From Frateuria_A sp035944355 (lineage in GTDB: Bacteria > Pseudomonadota > Gammaproteobacteria > Xanthomonadales > Rhodanobacteraceae), in assembly GCF_035944355.1 (NCBI RefSeq), contig NZ_DASZBH010000008.1, positions 186,001 through 250,000 on the forward strand: 64,000 bases of DNA. The letters run 5' to 3'. Both the position numbers and the translations under genes were made by a program. The stretch's first letter is position 1; the number at the start of each line of letters is the position of its first letter. The notes beneath the pieces were generated by a model. It had not been told where the DNA came from. It saw only the letters and a list, made by a program, of their open reading frames with translations, and ran no database searches. Of this stretch, positions 19,565 through 27,917 are shown in pieces.

Positions 19565-19828
19565 ATGCCCAAGATCGAGGTCTATTCCACGGCCGTGTGC
19601 CCGTACTGCGTGGCCGCCAAGAACCTGCTCAAGTCCAAGGGGCTCGAGTGGAGCGAGGTGCGCGTGGATGCCGACCCGGCGCAGCGCGAGCTGATGCTCC
19701 AGCGCAGCGGCGGGCGCCGCACCGTGCCGCAGATCTTCATCAACGACCGGCACGTGGGCGGCTACGACGACCTGGTCGCCGCCGACCGCAGCGGCAAGCT
19801 CAAGCAACTGCTGGGCGAAGCCGCATGA
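19565..19828 (+). CDS. grxC: Glutaredoxin (GrxC type)
   Basis: The 87-residue protein has the dithiol active site C12-P-Y-C15 (TAVCPYCVAAKNLL), the cis-Pro TVPQIF motif and the GGYDDL glutathione-binding element. It reduces protein disulfides and mixed glutathione disulfides in the cytoplasm. ATG 19565 gives the canonical length. Its stop overlaps the start of the next gene (ATGA), so both are probably translated together; bepA is divergent. Confidence 0.95.
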   Translation: MPKIEVYSTAVCPYCVAAKNLLKSKGLEWSEVRVDADPAQRELMLQRSGGRRTVPQIFINDRHVGGYDDLVAADRSGKLKQLLGEAA

Positions 19829-20220
19829 GCGGCGCCGACGAGGGCAAGGGCCGCGTGGCGGAGTTCACCGCGTTCCGCCAGCGCATGAACGAGCGCATCC
19901 TGGCCGAGGACAACCAGGTGGTGCGTCGCTTCTTCGCGCTGGACACGCAGACCTACAAGCCCGGCGCGCTCGACGTGAAGACCAAGGAACTGCTGGGCCT
20001 GGTCGCCTCGATGGTGCTGCGCTGTGACGACTGCATCGCCTACCACGTGGCGCAGTGCAAGGAGGCGGGCGTCACCCGCGAGGAATTCTTCGAGACCTTC
20101 AGCGTGGGGCTGGTGGTCGGCGGATCGATCGTGATCCCGCACCTGCGCCGCGCGGTCGATTTCCTGGACCAGCTCGAAGGCGGCGCCGCCGCCGGCAGCG
20201 CCTGCGCGGACCATGCCTGA
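19825..20220 (+). CDS. Carboxymuconolactone decarboxylase/AhpD-like protein
   Basis: The 131-residue protein belongs to the CMD/AhpD superfamily: LDVKTKELLGLVASMVLRCDDCIAYHV contains the C-x2-C-x3-H redox motif, and FFETFSVGLVVGGSIVIPHLRRA is the second conserved helix. AhpD-like members are thiol-disulfide exchange proteins or peroxidase partners. Four-base overlap with the upstream glutaredoxin gene fits a shared thiol redox role; the physiological partner is unknown. Confidence 0.85.
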   Translation: MSGADEGKGRVAEFTAFRQRMNERILAEDNQVVRRFFALDTQTYKPGALDVKTKELLGLVASMVLRCDDCIAYHVAQCKEAGVTREEFFETFSVGLVVGGSIVIPHLRRAVDFLDQLEGGAAAGSACADHA

Positions 20221-20224
20221 ATCC

Positions 20225-20250
20225 ACGGCGCCGGCGCGCGCCGGCGCCGT
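20225..20250. terminator. Perfect GC-rich 26-nt palindrome after the AhpD-like gene
   Basis: Arms ACGGCGCCGGCG and CGCCGGCGCCGT separated by CG form a perfect palindrome 4 nt after the stop codon. There is no T-run, so it may be a weak terminator, a transcript-stabilising hairpin or a protein-binding site. Confidence 0.4.
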
Positions 20251-20427
20251 CAACTGGGCGCGGCCGGGCGCCGGCGCTGCGAAGAAACGCAACGCTGCGT
20301 GCGAGGATTTGCAACGCGCGGGCGGGTGTCGCGTGCTGCCGGCGCGGGCCCGCATCGGCGATAATGGGACTCTTTGGCGCGCGCATTCCCCGCCGCGTGC
20401 CCGCGACCTGTCCTCGAGGAGCCTCCC

Positions 20428-21441
20428 ATGAGCAACACCATCGCCGTGATTCCGGGTGACGGCATCGGCCCGGAAATCATGACCGCCACCCTGCGCGTGC
20501 TCGACGCGCTGGACTGCGGCCTCAGCTACGACTACGTCGACGCCGGCATGGTGGCGCTGGAGAAGCACGGCGACCTGCTGCCCAGGGCGACGCTGGACAA
20601 GATCGCCGAGCACAAGGTCGCGCTGAAGGGCCCGCTCACCACGCCGATCGGCGGCGGCTTCACCTCGATCAACGTGACCCTGCGCCGCCACTTCGACCTG
20701 TACGCCAACGTGCGTCCGGCGACCAGCTTCCCCGGCACCAAGGCGCGCTACGAGAACATCGACATCATCACGGTGCGCGAGAACACCGAGGGCGCCTACC
20801 TCGCCGAAGGCCAGAGCGTGTCCGAGGACGGCGAAATCGCCACCTCGATGGTGCGCGTGACCCGCAAGGGCAGCGCGCGCATCGTGCGCTACGCCTTCGA
20901 GATGGCGGTCAAGAAGGGCCGCAAGAAGGTCACGGCGGTGCACAAGGCGAACATCATCAAGACTGCCTCGGGCATGTTCCTGAACGTGGCGCGCGAGATC
21001 GCCAAGGAATATCCGCAGATCGAGTTCAACGAGATGATCGTGGACAACACCTGCATGCAGCTGGTGATGAAGCCCGAGCAGTTCGACGTCATCGTGACCA
21101 CCAACCTGTTCGGCGACATTTTGTCGGACCTGTGCGCCGGCCTGGTCGGCGGCCTGGGCCTGGCCCCGGGCGACAACATCGGCGAGCACGCGGCCATTTT
21201 CGAAGCGGTCCATGGTTCGGCGCCGGACATCGCCGGCAAGGGCATCGCCAACCCCTGCGCGCTGCTGCTGGCGGCGGCCGACATGCTCGATCACCTAGGG
21301 ATGGTCGAGAAGGGCACGCGACTGCGCGACGCCATCCGCGACACCATGGCCAACGACCATGACCACGTCACTCCGGACCTGGGCGGCAGGGGCAACACGC
21401 AGAGCTTCGGCGAGGCGATCGCCAAGCGCGTGAAGGGCTGA
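20428..21441 (+). CDS. NAD-dependent isocitrate dehydrogenase
   Basis: The 337-residue beta-decarboxylating dehydrogenase starts with AVIPGDGIGPEIM. Substrate residues include TSINVTLRRHFDLYANVRP, where S-x-N and the first Arg fit isocitrate rather than homoisocitrate or isopropylmalate. Other conserved parts are VRENTEGAY, HKANIIK (catalytic Lys) and the cofactor region EAVHGSAPDIAGKGIANP, typical of NAD-using members. It converts isocitrate to 2-oxoglutarate and CO2 in the TCA cycle. A purine-rich ribosome site (GAGGAG) precedes ATG 20428 and a strong terminator follows. Related homoisocitrate or isopropylmalate enzymes are the only realistic alternatives. Confidence 0.9.
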   Translation: MSNTIAVIPGDGIGPEIMTATLRVLDALDCGLSYDYVDAGMVALEKHGDLLPRATLDKIAEHKVALKGPLTTPIGGGFTSINVTLRRHFDLYANVRPATSFPGTKARYENIDIITVRENTEGAYLAEGQSVSEDGEIATSMVRVTRKGSARIVRYAFEMAVKKGRKKVTAVHKANIIKTASGMFLNVAREIAKEYPQIEFNEMIVDNTCMQLVMKPEQFDVIVTTNLFGDILSDLCAGLVGGLGLAPGDNIGEHAAIFEAVHGSAPDIAGKGIANPCALLLAAADMLDHLGMVEKGTRLRDAIRDTMANDHDHVTPDLGGRGNTQSFGEAIAKRVKG

Positions 21442-21469
21442 GGCCACGATCCCACCCCAGAGGCTCCGT

Positions 21470-21505
21470 CGAAGGCCGCGGCATCGCCCGCGGCCTTCGG
21501 CTTTC
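21470..21505 (+). terminator. Rho-independent terminator after isocitrate dehydrogenase
   Basis: A perfect 12-bp stem (CGAAGGCCGCGG / CCGCGGCCTTCG) with a 6-nt loop is followed by GCTTTCT, 28 nt after the stop codon. This is the clearest intrinsic terminator in the window. Confidence 0.8.
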
Positions 21506-21575
21506 TGGGCGGCAGCCCGGCCGCTAGCATGGTGCGGCCGCGCTCCGCGGCGGTCCCGATGCCGATCCGCTGGTC

Positions 21576-22703
21576 ATGCCCCTGACTCCCTGGACCTTCG
21601 TCTACTTCGCCGGTGCGGTGCAGGCCGCACTGCTCGCGACCGCGTTGTGGCGGCGGCCGGCGAACCGCGAGGCCAACCGCCTGCTTTCGGCATGGGTGGC
21701 GCTGACCGGCATCGACCTGGCGGTGAAGGCGCTGTACTGGCACCTGCTCACGCCCGAATGGTTTCGTGCCTACCGCTTCGTGGCGCTGTTCCCGTTCCTC
21801 TACGGCAGCCTGTTCTACCTGTACGTGCGCGCGCTGACCCAGGAGCGCGGGTTCCGGGCACGCGATCTGGTGCACCTGGCCGGTTTCGGCGTGATGCTGG
21901 TGTTCAATGGGCACGTCCTGGTGATGGACCACGCGCAGCTGCAGGCGCTGTCGTCGCGCTGGATCGCCGGCGAGCGCTCGGTCGGCGCGTGGTTCGATGT
22001 GCCGTTGTTCCTGTACAGCCTGTCCTACGTGCTGGCGGCGCTGGCGCTGGTGCGTGGCTACCGGCGGCGGCTGCGCGAACGGCGGTCGGACGCCGACCGG
22101 ATGTCGGTGCGCTGGATCGACGTCATGGCCGGATTCCAAGTCGTCATCTGGTGCGTGGCGATCGTGCAGGCGCTGGTCTACCTGCCGGTGCTCAATTACG
22201 GCCTGCTGTTCGGCCTGGTGGCCGCGTGGGTCTGCGTGATGGGCTGGTTCGGCCTGGGCCAGCCGCCGGTACCGGCCGAGCCGGCGCTCGCGCTGGGGCC
22301 GCCGCAAGAGGCGGCGGACGTGCCGGCCAGCGACGACGCGCGCTACGCCGCCGTCGAGGCGCGCCTGGCGCAGCTGATGGAGGGCGAGGCGCCGCTGTAC
22401 CTGGAGCCGGCGCTGACCATCGGCCAGGTCGCCAAGCGCAGCGGCTACCCCGAATACCTGGTGTCCGCGGTGATCAACCGCCGGCTGGGCGGCAGCTTCT
22501 GGGACTACGTCAATCGCCTGCGCGTGGAGGCGGTGCGCGTGCGGCTGGCCGACCCGGCCGAGGCACGCACGATCCTAGACCTCGCCTACGCCTGCGGCTT
22601 CACTTCCAAGTCGACCTTCAACGCGGCGTTCAGGCGCCAGGTCGGCGAGACGCCGAGCGGCTACCGCCGGCGCCTCGCCGGAGGAGCGGCGTCCGTGGCT
22701 TAG
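21576..22703 (+). CDS. AraC-family regulator with N-terminal membrane domain
   Basis: The 375-residue protein has about seven hydrophobic segments in residues 5-230 (for example WTFVYFAGAVQAALLATALW, FVALFPFLYGSLFYLYV and LLFGLVAAWVCVMGWFGL), then a linker and a C-terminal AraC DNA-binding domain with two helix-turn-helix motifs (LTIGQVAKRSGYPEYLVSAV and ILDLAYACGFTSKSTFNAAF, followed by ETPSGYRRR). This is the membrane-embedded AraC group, thought to sense signals in the membrane. The gene is convergent with a serine hydrolase, the stops overlapping by 4 bp. Its target and signal are unknown. Confidence 0.88.
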   Translation: MPLTPWTFVYFAGAVQAALLATALWRRPANREANRLLSAWVALTGIDLAVKALYWHLLTPEWFRAYRFVALFPFLYGSLFYLYVRALTQERGFRARDLVHLAGFGVMLVFNGHVLVMDHAQLQALSSRWIAGERSVGAWFDVPLFLYSLSYVLAALALVRGYRRRLRERRSDADRMSVRWIDVMAGFQVVIWCVAIVQALVYLPVLNYGLLFGLVAAWVCVMGWFGLGQPPVPAEPALALGPPQEAADVPASDDARYAAVEARLAQLMEGEAPLYLEPALTIGQVAKRSGYPEYLVSAVINRRLGGSFWDYVNRLRVEAVRVRLADPAEARTILDLAYACGFTSKSTFNAAFRRQVGETPSGYRRRLAGGAASVA

Positions 22704-24103
22704 CGCAGCGGCGCAGGACCGTGCAGCGCGGCGACGATCGCCGCCGCCGCATCGCCGATGCCGGTGCCGCCGCCCTGCACGGTGAGCCCCAGCCGCACCA
22801 CCACGAGGCGCTCGGACGGCACGATGATGACGTACTGGCCGAAGGCGCCGCGCGCGTAGAACATGTCCTTGGGCAGCTGCGGCATGCCCCAGGGCGCATC
22901 CCATACCGGCACGCTGCCCTGGTTGCGCAGGTTGGTCCAGAAGCCCGCGCCGTAGCCGGTGTCGAGCGTGCGCGAGCGGCTGTAGTCCGCCCAGCCAGCG
23001 GGCAGGATGCGCCGGCCGCCGGCGACGCCGTCGTCCAGGTAGAGCTGGCCGAAGCGGGCCAGATCGCGCGCCGTGGCGTAGCCGAAGCCCGAGCCGAGCA
23101 GGGTGCCGGCGGCATCGGTTTCGATCGTGGTGTGGAGTATGCCCAGCGGCGCGAACAGTTGGTCGCGGGCGAAGCGCTCGGCGCCCACGGCCGTGCCGCC
23201 GGTCGCATCGCCCACCAGCTTCGAGAGCAGCGCGTAGCCCAAGTTGCTGTAGCCCCAGGTGGTGCCGGGCGCGTGGTCCAGCGGTGTGCGTGCCGCGTAG
23301 GCGGCCGTGTCCGGCTCGCGGAACCACATGTGGGTGGCGGGGTTGACCGGTCCCTCGGTCTCGTCGAAGGGCAGGCCCGAATCCATGCGCAGCAACTGGT
23401 CGACGGTGATCGCACGACGCGGGTCGCCCGGAGCCTGCCAGGCGGCGATCGGCGCCGGCTGGTCCAGCCGCAGCCGGCCCTGGCGGACCAGGACGCCGAT
23501 CAGCGCCTGGGTCATCGACTTGGTCACCGAGTGGACCCAGATCGGGGTCTGCGGGCCGTAGCCGGGGGCGTAGCGCTCGGCGATGAGCCGGCCGTCGTGC
23601 AGCACCGCCACGGCCTTGGTCAGCCGCGGGTGGGCCGGGTCCGGTTCGGCGAAGGCGAGATCGAGCGCATGGCGCAAGGCCGGATCGGCCGGCGCCACGA
23701 GGGCCGGCCCGAAGCCGTCCGGCTGGTCGGCGGCGGCCAGGCCCGCCGCTTCGGGGACCGCGCCGTCACCGTGGGCGACCAGGCAGCCCAGCCCCGGGCG
23801 GTATACCGCCCGCGCGGGAAACAGGCCGAGCACGCTGCTGCGCACTTCCCGGCGCGGACGGTCCACCGTGTAGCGCACGGCCCAGCCGATGCCGGCCATC
23901 AGCGGCCGCTGTTCCTCGGCGTAGATGCGGTCGGGGTCGACCCCGGAAACGAACGCGGCCGCGCACAGCGAGCGGCTGACCGAGCCGGTGGCAATGTGCA
24001 GGGCCTCGCGGTTCAGCAGCACCACCGCGGCGGCCGCGACGGACAGCGAGGCGAGCAGCACGGCGACCGGCCGCTTCCAGCGTATGGACTTGGAGTGATG
24101 CAT
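22700..24103 (-). CDS. Serine hydrolase of the beta-lactamase/esterase family
   Basis: The 467-residue protein starts with an N-terminal membrane anchor or signal segment (PVAVLLASLSVAAAAVVLL). The class C beta-lactamase-like fold shows S192-V-T-K195 in WVHSVTKSMTQALI and the YSN-type motif in GYSNLGYALL. It is most likely periplasmic or membrane-tethered and acts on esters, peptides or beta-lactams; these families cannot be separated by sequence alone. ATG 24103 is used because it directly precedes the basic-hydrophobic leader. It converges on the AraC-type gene with a 4-bp stop overlap. Confidence 0.82.
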   Translation of the reverse strand: MHHSKSIRWKRPVAVLLASLSVAAAAVVLLNREALHIATGSVSRSLCAAAFVSGVDPDRIYAEEQRPLMAGIGWAVRYTVDRPRREVRSSVLGLFPARAVYRPGLGCLVAHGDGAVPEAAGLAAADQPDGFGPALVAPADPALRHALDLAFAEPDPAHPRLTKAVAVLHDGRLIAERYAPGYGPQTPIWVHSVTKSMTQALIGVLVRQGRLRLDQPAPIAAWQAPGDPRRAITVDQLLRMDSGLPFDETEGPVNPATHMWFREPDTAAYAARTPLDHAPGTTWGYSNLGYALLSKLVGDATGGTAVGAERFARDQLFAPLGILHTTIETDAAGTLLGSGFGYATARDLARFGQLYLDDGVAGGRRILPAGWADYSRSRTLDTGYGAGFWTNLRNQGSVPVWDAPWGMPQLPKDMFYARGAFGQYVIIVPSERLVVVRLGLTVQGGGTGIGDAAAAIVAALHGPAPLR

Positions 24104-24161
24104 GGCGCCCTCCCGGGGCATGTGGCGAGGAGGGCAGGATGGCCGTGCGGCTTGGTGAAAG

Positions 24162-24187
24162 GCGTCCGATCCGGCCGGATCGGACGC
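24162..24187. repeat. Perfect 26-bp palindrome
   Basis: Arms GCGTCCGATCCGG and CCGGATCGGACGC meet without a loop. A related partial copy (GATCCGGCCGGGCC) lies about 12 bp further right. It is 59 bp upstream of the serine hydrolase start and 55 bp past the stop of the AhpD-like gene, so it may be an operator for the former or a terminator for the latter (a weak CCTTTC follows on the minus strand). Confidence 0.5.
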
Positions 24188-24241
24188 GTCGGACGTGCGA
24201 TCCGGCCGGGCCGGTCCACGCTACGGCGCTCGCCGGCAGGC

Positions 24242-24703
24242 TCAGCCGTGCTGGCCGGGCTGGTAGCTCCCGCCGATGGTGCGGGCGGCGATGTTGATGC
24301 GGTTCCAGCTATTGATGGTTACGACCAGCAGGGTCAGGTCGACCAGCGATTCCTCGTCGAACTGCTGCCGCGCCCGTTCGTAGAGCGCGTCCGATACGGC
24401 TACCTGCGAGTTCAGCTCGGTCAGCTCCTCGGCCCAGGCCAGGGCGATGCGCTCGCGCTCGCTGAACAGGGTGGTCTCGCGCCAGGCCGGCAGCACGTAC
24501 AGGCGCTGCTCGGTTTCGCCGGCGGCGCGGGCGTCCTTGCTGTGCATGTCCAGACAGTAGGCGCAGCCGTTGATCTGCGAGACGCGCATGAGCACCAGGT
24601 CGATCAGGCGCGGCTCCAGGCGGCCGGCGTCGTGGACCTGCTTGCCCAGCTGGACCAGCGGCATCATCGAGCGGTAGTGGCGTTGGATGGCGAAACGGGA
24701 CAT
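24242..24703 (-). CDS. AhpD-like carboxymuconolactone decarboxylase, ECF41 partner
   Basis: The 153-residue protein carries the alkylhydroperoxidase AhpD core INGCAYCLDMHSKDARAAGE with Cys47, Cys50 and His54, and the typical ERERIALAWAEELTEL helix. It is probably a thiol-based peroxidase or redox protein. The gene follows an ECF41-type sigma factor by 41 bp on the same strand. Genes of this family are the commonest partners and targets of ECF41 sigma factors, so co-regulation is expected; the real substrate is unknown. Confidence 0.9.
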   Translation of the reverse strand: MSRFAIQRHYRSMMPLVQLGKQVHDAGRLEPRLIDLVLMRVSQINGCAYCLDMHSKDARAAGETEQRLYVLPAWRETTLFSERERIALAWAEELTELNSQVAVSDALYERARQQFDEESLVDLTLLVVTINSWNRINIAARTIGGSYQPGQHG

Positions 24704-24744
24704 GGTGGGCTCCTTGGATGGGAAGGCGGCCCGCAGTGGGCCGT

Positions 24745-25647
24745 TCAATGCAAGGACGCCGAAACCCTGCTTTTCGTGACTGCCGCCAGGCGGGCCAGCT
24801 TGCCGGGGTGGCGCAAGGCGAGCGTGGCGGTGATGTGGTCGCCTTCGCATTCGATCCAGGTCGCGCTGGCCAGCGTGTCGTCGACCCAGGCCAGCAGCAC
24901 GGGCTCGCCATTGAGGTCGACGATGGTGAAACGCACGTCGGGTCGCGAATAGAAGCGGGTGGCGATCTGCGTGTAGAGGCGGGCCAGCCGGTCGGCCCCC
25001 TGCAAGGGGCGCAGCACGGCCCGCACCACGCCGCCGCCATCGGAAATGGCGATCGCGTCTTCGGCAAACAGTGCGCGCAGCGATTCGAGGTCGGGCTGCT
25101 TCATCGCCTCGATGAAGCGCTGCAGCATGCGCCGCCGGGTCGGCCCATCCACGCTGAAGCGTGGCCGCCCTTCGCGCAGGCGGGTCCGCGCGCGGTGCAC
25201 GCGCTGGCGGCAGGCGTCCTCGCCGATGCCGAGGATCGCGGCGGCCTCGGCGTGGCTGTAGTCGAACACCTCGTTGAGCAGGAAGGCCGCGCGTTCGTCC
25301 GGGCTCAGCCGTTCGAGCAGCAGCAGGAAGGACAGGGTGATCGTCTCGCCGCGCTCGAGCTCCTCCTCGGGGCGTTCCGCGTCCGGCACCAGCGGTTCGG
25401 GCAGCCAGGGGCCGGTGTAGTGCGTGCGCTCGGACTTGGCGCGGCGCAGGCGGTCCAGCGCCAGGCGCGTGGTCACGGTGACCAGCCAGGCTTCGGGGTC
25501 GTCCAGCGCGGTGGTGTCCTGCGCGTGCCAGCGCAGCCAGGCGTCGTGCAACACGTCCTCGGCGTCGGCCGGCGTACCGAGCATGCGATAGGCCAGCCCG
25601 AACAGGCGCGGGCGGTGTTGCTGGAAGAGGGTGGTCTGGGCATCCAT
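24745..25647 (-). CDS. ECF41-type RNA polymerase sigma factor with SnoaL-like C-terminal domain
   Basis: The 300-residue protein has sigma region 2 (LFGLAYRMLGTPADAEDVLH), sigma region 4 (LSPDERAAFLLNEVFDYSHAEAAAILG), and a C-terminal NTF2/SnoaL-like domain from about residue 175. The ECF41 hallmarks are present: WLPEPL at 81-86 in the region 2-4 linker and DGGG at 203-206. The fused domain replaces an anti-sigma factor and tunes activity. ATG 25647 (MDAQTTLFQQ) is chosen because homology starts there. No anti-sigma gene is adjacent; the AhpD-like gene follows. Confidence 0.92.
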   Translation of the reverse strand: MDAQTTLFQQHRPRLFGLAYRMLGTPADAEDVLHDAWLRWHAQDTTALDDPEAWLVTVTTRLALDRLRRAKSERTHYTGPWLPEPLVPDAERPEEELERGETITLSFLLLLERLSPDERAAFLLNEVFDYSHAEAAAILGIGEDACRQRVHRARTRLREGRPRFSVDGPTRRRMLQRFIEAMKQPDLESLRALFAEDAIAISDGGGVVRAVLRPLQGADRLARLYTQIATRFYSRPDVRFTIVDLNGEPVLLAWVDDTLASATWIECEGDHITATLALRHPGKLARLAAVTKSRVSASLH

Positions 25648-25674
25648 GGACGTTCTCCGGTGGGATACGGCCAG

Positions 25675-25701
25675 GACGCGCGACCGGCGCGGAACGTGAC
25701 C
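25675..25701 (-). promoter_or_regulatory. Candidate ECF41 promoter upstream of the sigma gene
   Basis: The minus strand carries GGTCACG, then exactly 16 nt, then CGTC. From memory, the ECF41 consensus is TGTCACA-16 nt-CGTC, so this matches 5 of 7 bases at -35 and all of -10 with the right spacing. It ends 27 nt before the start codon, fitting autoregulation. Confidence 0.5.
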
Positions 25702-25764
25702 TGGGAGCCTGGGCAGTAGAAGCCATCCGGGCTGCAAAGTCGGACGTTTCTACCGTCCAGGCTC

Positions 25765-26703
25765 CTAGTGCACCAGCGGCCAGGGCGCCAGGAACACCAG
25801 CCAGATCAGCAGCACGATGCCGGTGTACTTCAGGCCCCGGAACAGCTTCGGATGGCGCCGCTTGAAAGCCTTGCTGCGCTCGCGCCCGCGCTGGTTGAGC
25901 GCGAACATGCGGTTGACGAAACCGACCTTCTCGCTGTCGGCGTTGGGCGAGGCGGTGATGCGGCCCATGAACGCGCCGACGCGCCGGTTGAGCGCGCTCA
26001 TCCAGCGCGTGCGCAGCGGGCGCTCGACGTCGGCGAACAGGATCACGCGGGTCTGGTCGGTGTTGTTTTCCACCCAGTGCACGTAGGTCTCGTCGAACAC
26101 CACGTCCTTGCCGTCGCCCCAGGCGTGCTCCTGGCCGTCGACGAAGATGCGGCAGTCGCGCGAGTTGGGCGTGATCAGGCCCAGGTGGTAGCGCAGGGAG
26201 CCGGCGAACGGGTCGCGGTGCGGATTGAGCTTGCTGTGCGGCGCCAGCGTGGCGAACATCGCCGCCTTGATGCTGGGGACGGCCTGGAGCAGCTCCACCG
26301 TCCTGGGGCACAGCGCTTCGGCCGAGGCGAGCGGCTCGCCGTACCACTTCAGGTAGAAGCGCTTCCAGCCCTGCTTGAAGAAGCTGTTGAAGCTGGCGTC
26401 GTTGTGCTTCTCGGCGGCGCGGATGTAGCCCTCGTCGAACAGGTGCAGCGCTTCCTCTCGGATGGTCTGCCAGTTGGCCTGCAATAGGTCCAGCTGCGGG
26501 AAGCCGCGGCGGTCCAGGATCGGACGTGCCGGCACCGCAGAGAATGCGTACATCATCAGGTTGTAGGGCGCGAAGATCGCCGAGTGGTCGACCAGCTGGC
26601 GGTCGAACCGCAGCCGCGCCTGCCCGCGCAGGTGCACCAGCAGCACGCAGAACGCGAACAGCAGGAGCAGCAGCAGGATGATCAGGCGGGGGGTGAGGAT
26701 CAT
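25765..26703 (-). CDS. lpxO: LpxO-like aspartyl/asparaginyl beta-hydroxylase family protein
   Basis: The 312-residue protein has hydrophobic segments at each end (residues 5-25 and 290-310), matching the membrane-bound LpxO layout. The dioxygenase core has HRDPFAGSLRYHLGL (Fe-ligand His and 2-oxoglutarate region), the WGDGKDVVFDETYVHWVENNT stretch and RVILFADVERP. LpxO adds a 2-hydroxyl group to the secondary myristate of lipid A using Fe(II), oxygen and 2-oxoglutarate on the cytoplasmic face. Substrate assignment follows the family; a peptide-directed relative is less likely given the membrane anchors. Confidence 0.82.
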   Translation of the reverse strand: MILTPRLIILLLLLLFAFCVLLVHLRGQARLRFDRQLVDHSAIFAPYNLMMYAFSAVPARPILDRRGFPQLDLLQANWQTIREEALHLFDEGYIRAAEKHNDASFNSFFKQGWKRFYLKWYGEPLASAEALCPRTVELLQAVPSIKAAMFATLAPHSKLNPHRDPFAGSLRYHLGLITPNSRDCRIFVDGQEHAWGDGKDVVFDETYVHWVENNTDQTRVILFADVERPLRTRWMSALNRRVGAFMGRITASPNADSEKVGFVNRMFALNQRGRERSKAFKRRHPKLFRGLKYTGIVLLIWLVFLAPWPLVH

Positions 26704-26770
26704 GGGACCGGGTCGCGGCTGGGGCGATTCATTCTACGCTGGCGCGAATCCAGGCGGAGCCGGCACTTTG

Positions 26771-26909
26771 CTCCCTCTCCCCTCCGGGGAGAGGGCTGGG
26801 GTGAGGGGAGGCTCTTGCGGCGGGTGTAGATCGAAGCGTGGATTTGATGCAGTTTCCCGCGAGCCCCGGCCCCTCACCTCAATCCTCTCCCCGGAGGGGA
26901 GAGGAGGCG
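26771..26909. repeat. MITE-like element with inverted CCCTCACC-type ends
   Basis: A left arm of about 40 bp (CTCCCCTCCGGGGAGAGG, then GGGTGAGGGG) and an inverted right arm (CCCCTCACC, then CTCTCCCCGGAGGGGAGAGG) enclose about 57 bp. Each arm is itself a hairpin. This resembles a widespread interspersed REP/MITE family of proteobacteria. No coding capacity; no clear target duplication was seen. Confidence 0.7.
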
Positions 26910-26941
26910 AACGCAAAAGGCCACTCCTTAAGAGAGTCGAG

Positions 26942-27850
26942 CTAATCCGCCACATCCGGCTCGAAGAAGCTCCAGCGGATGTCCGGGAACTGCGCCTTCA
27001 TCGCCCGCTCGACGGCATTGATCGCATCAATCAGCGCGCGGTCGCTGGCGCAGGGCTCCATCCTGGCCTTGACCGACACCATCACGTCGGCACCCATCTG
27101 CAAGGTGATCAGGTTGAGCACCTGCGCCACTTCCGGGCGGTCGTGCAGGAAGGCCTGCAGCTCGGCGCGGCGCCGCGGCTCGACGCCCTGGCCGATCAGC
27201 AGCGCCTTCACTTCGATCGCCAGCGCCACCGCCACCACCACCAGCAGCGCGCCGATCGCGACGGTGCCCATCGCGTCGAACACCGGGTTGCCGGTGAGCA
27301 TGGTCGCGCCCACCGCCAGCGCGGCCAGGCACAGGCCGATCAGCGCGGCCAGGTCCTCGCCGAAGATCACCAAGAGCTCGCTGGAGCGGGTCTGGCGGAA
27401 CCACGTCCACAGGTTCTGCTCGCCGCGCGCCTTGTCGACCTCCTGCATGCAGCCGCGCATCGAGATGCTCTCGGCGACGATGCCGAACACCAGCACGCCC
27501 AGCGCCAGCCATGGCCACTTCAGCGGTTCGGGATGGCTGAGCTTGTGCACGCCCTCGTAGACCGAAAACATGCCGCCCACGCTGAACAGCAGGATCGCCA
27601 CCAGGAACGACCAGAAGTACAGCGCGCGGCCCCAGCCCAGCGGGTATTCGTCCGACGGCGGCCGCCTGGACTGGCGCATGCCCAGCAGCAACAGCCCCTG
27701 GTTGCCGCAATCGGCCAGCGAATGCACCGCCTCGGCCAGCATCGCGCCCGAGCCGGTCAGGAGCGCGGCCACCAGCTTGGCGAGGAAGATCGAGAAATTG
27801 GCGCCGAGCGCGAGGAAGATCGCCTTGAGCGAATTGGCGTGGCCGGACAT
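26942..27850 (-). CDS. Cation diffusion facilitator family transporter
   Basis: The 302-residue protein has the CDF six-helix pattern. AEAVHSLADCGNQGLLLLG holds the first metal-site half (His and Asp in transmembrane helix 2), and EDLAALIGLCLAALAVG carries the second half in helix 5. The C-terminal cytoplasmic domain follows (MGADVMVSVKARMEP). This subgroup resembles ZNT9/YdfM-type members. It should export Zn2+, Mn2+, Fe2+ or Co2+ in exchange for protons; the metal cannot be told from sequence. The gene is alone, downstream of the Slp gene. Confidence 0.87.
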   Translation of the reverse strand: MSGHANSLKAIFLALGANFSIFLAKLVAALLTGSGAMLAEAVHSLADCGNQGLLLLGMRQSRRPPSDEYPLGWGRALYFWSFLVAILLFSVGGMFSVYEGVHKLSHPEPLKWPWLALGVLVFGIVAESISMRGCMQEVDKARGEQNLWTWFRQTRSSELLVIFGEDLAALIGLCLAALAVGATMLTGNPVFDAMGTVAIGALLVVVAVALAIEVKALLIGQGVEPRRRAELQAFLHDRPEVAQVLNLITLQMGADVMVSVKARMEPCASDRALIDAINAVERAMKAQFPDIRWSFFEPDVAD

Positions 27851-27917
27851 GCGTGGGTTCCTGCGGGCGGCCGGTCAGTCTAAGGTCGGACGAGGCGACC
27901 CGGCGGAGGCTCCGCCC

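Noticed and set aside
21647..24952. 1,100-codon plus-strand open frame across araC, the hydrolase and the AhpD-like gene
   Set aside because: It is out of frame with the real araC-type gene and antisense to the others; no domain is recognisable.
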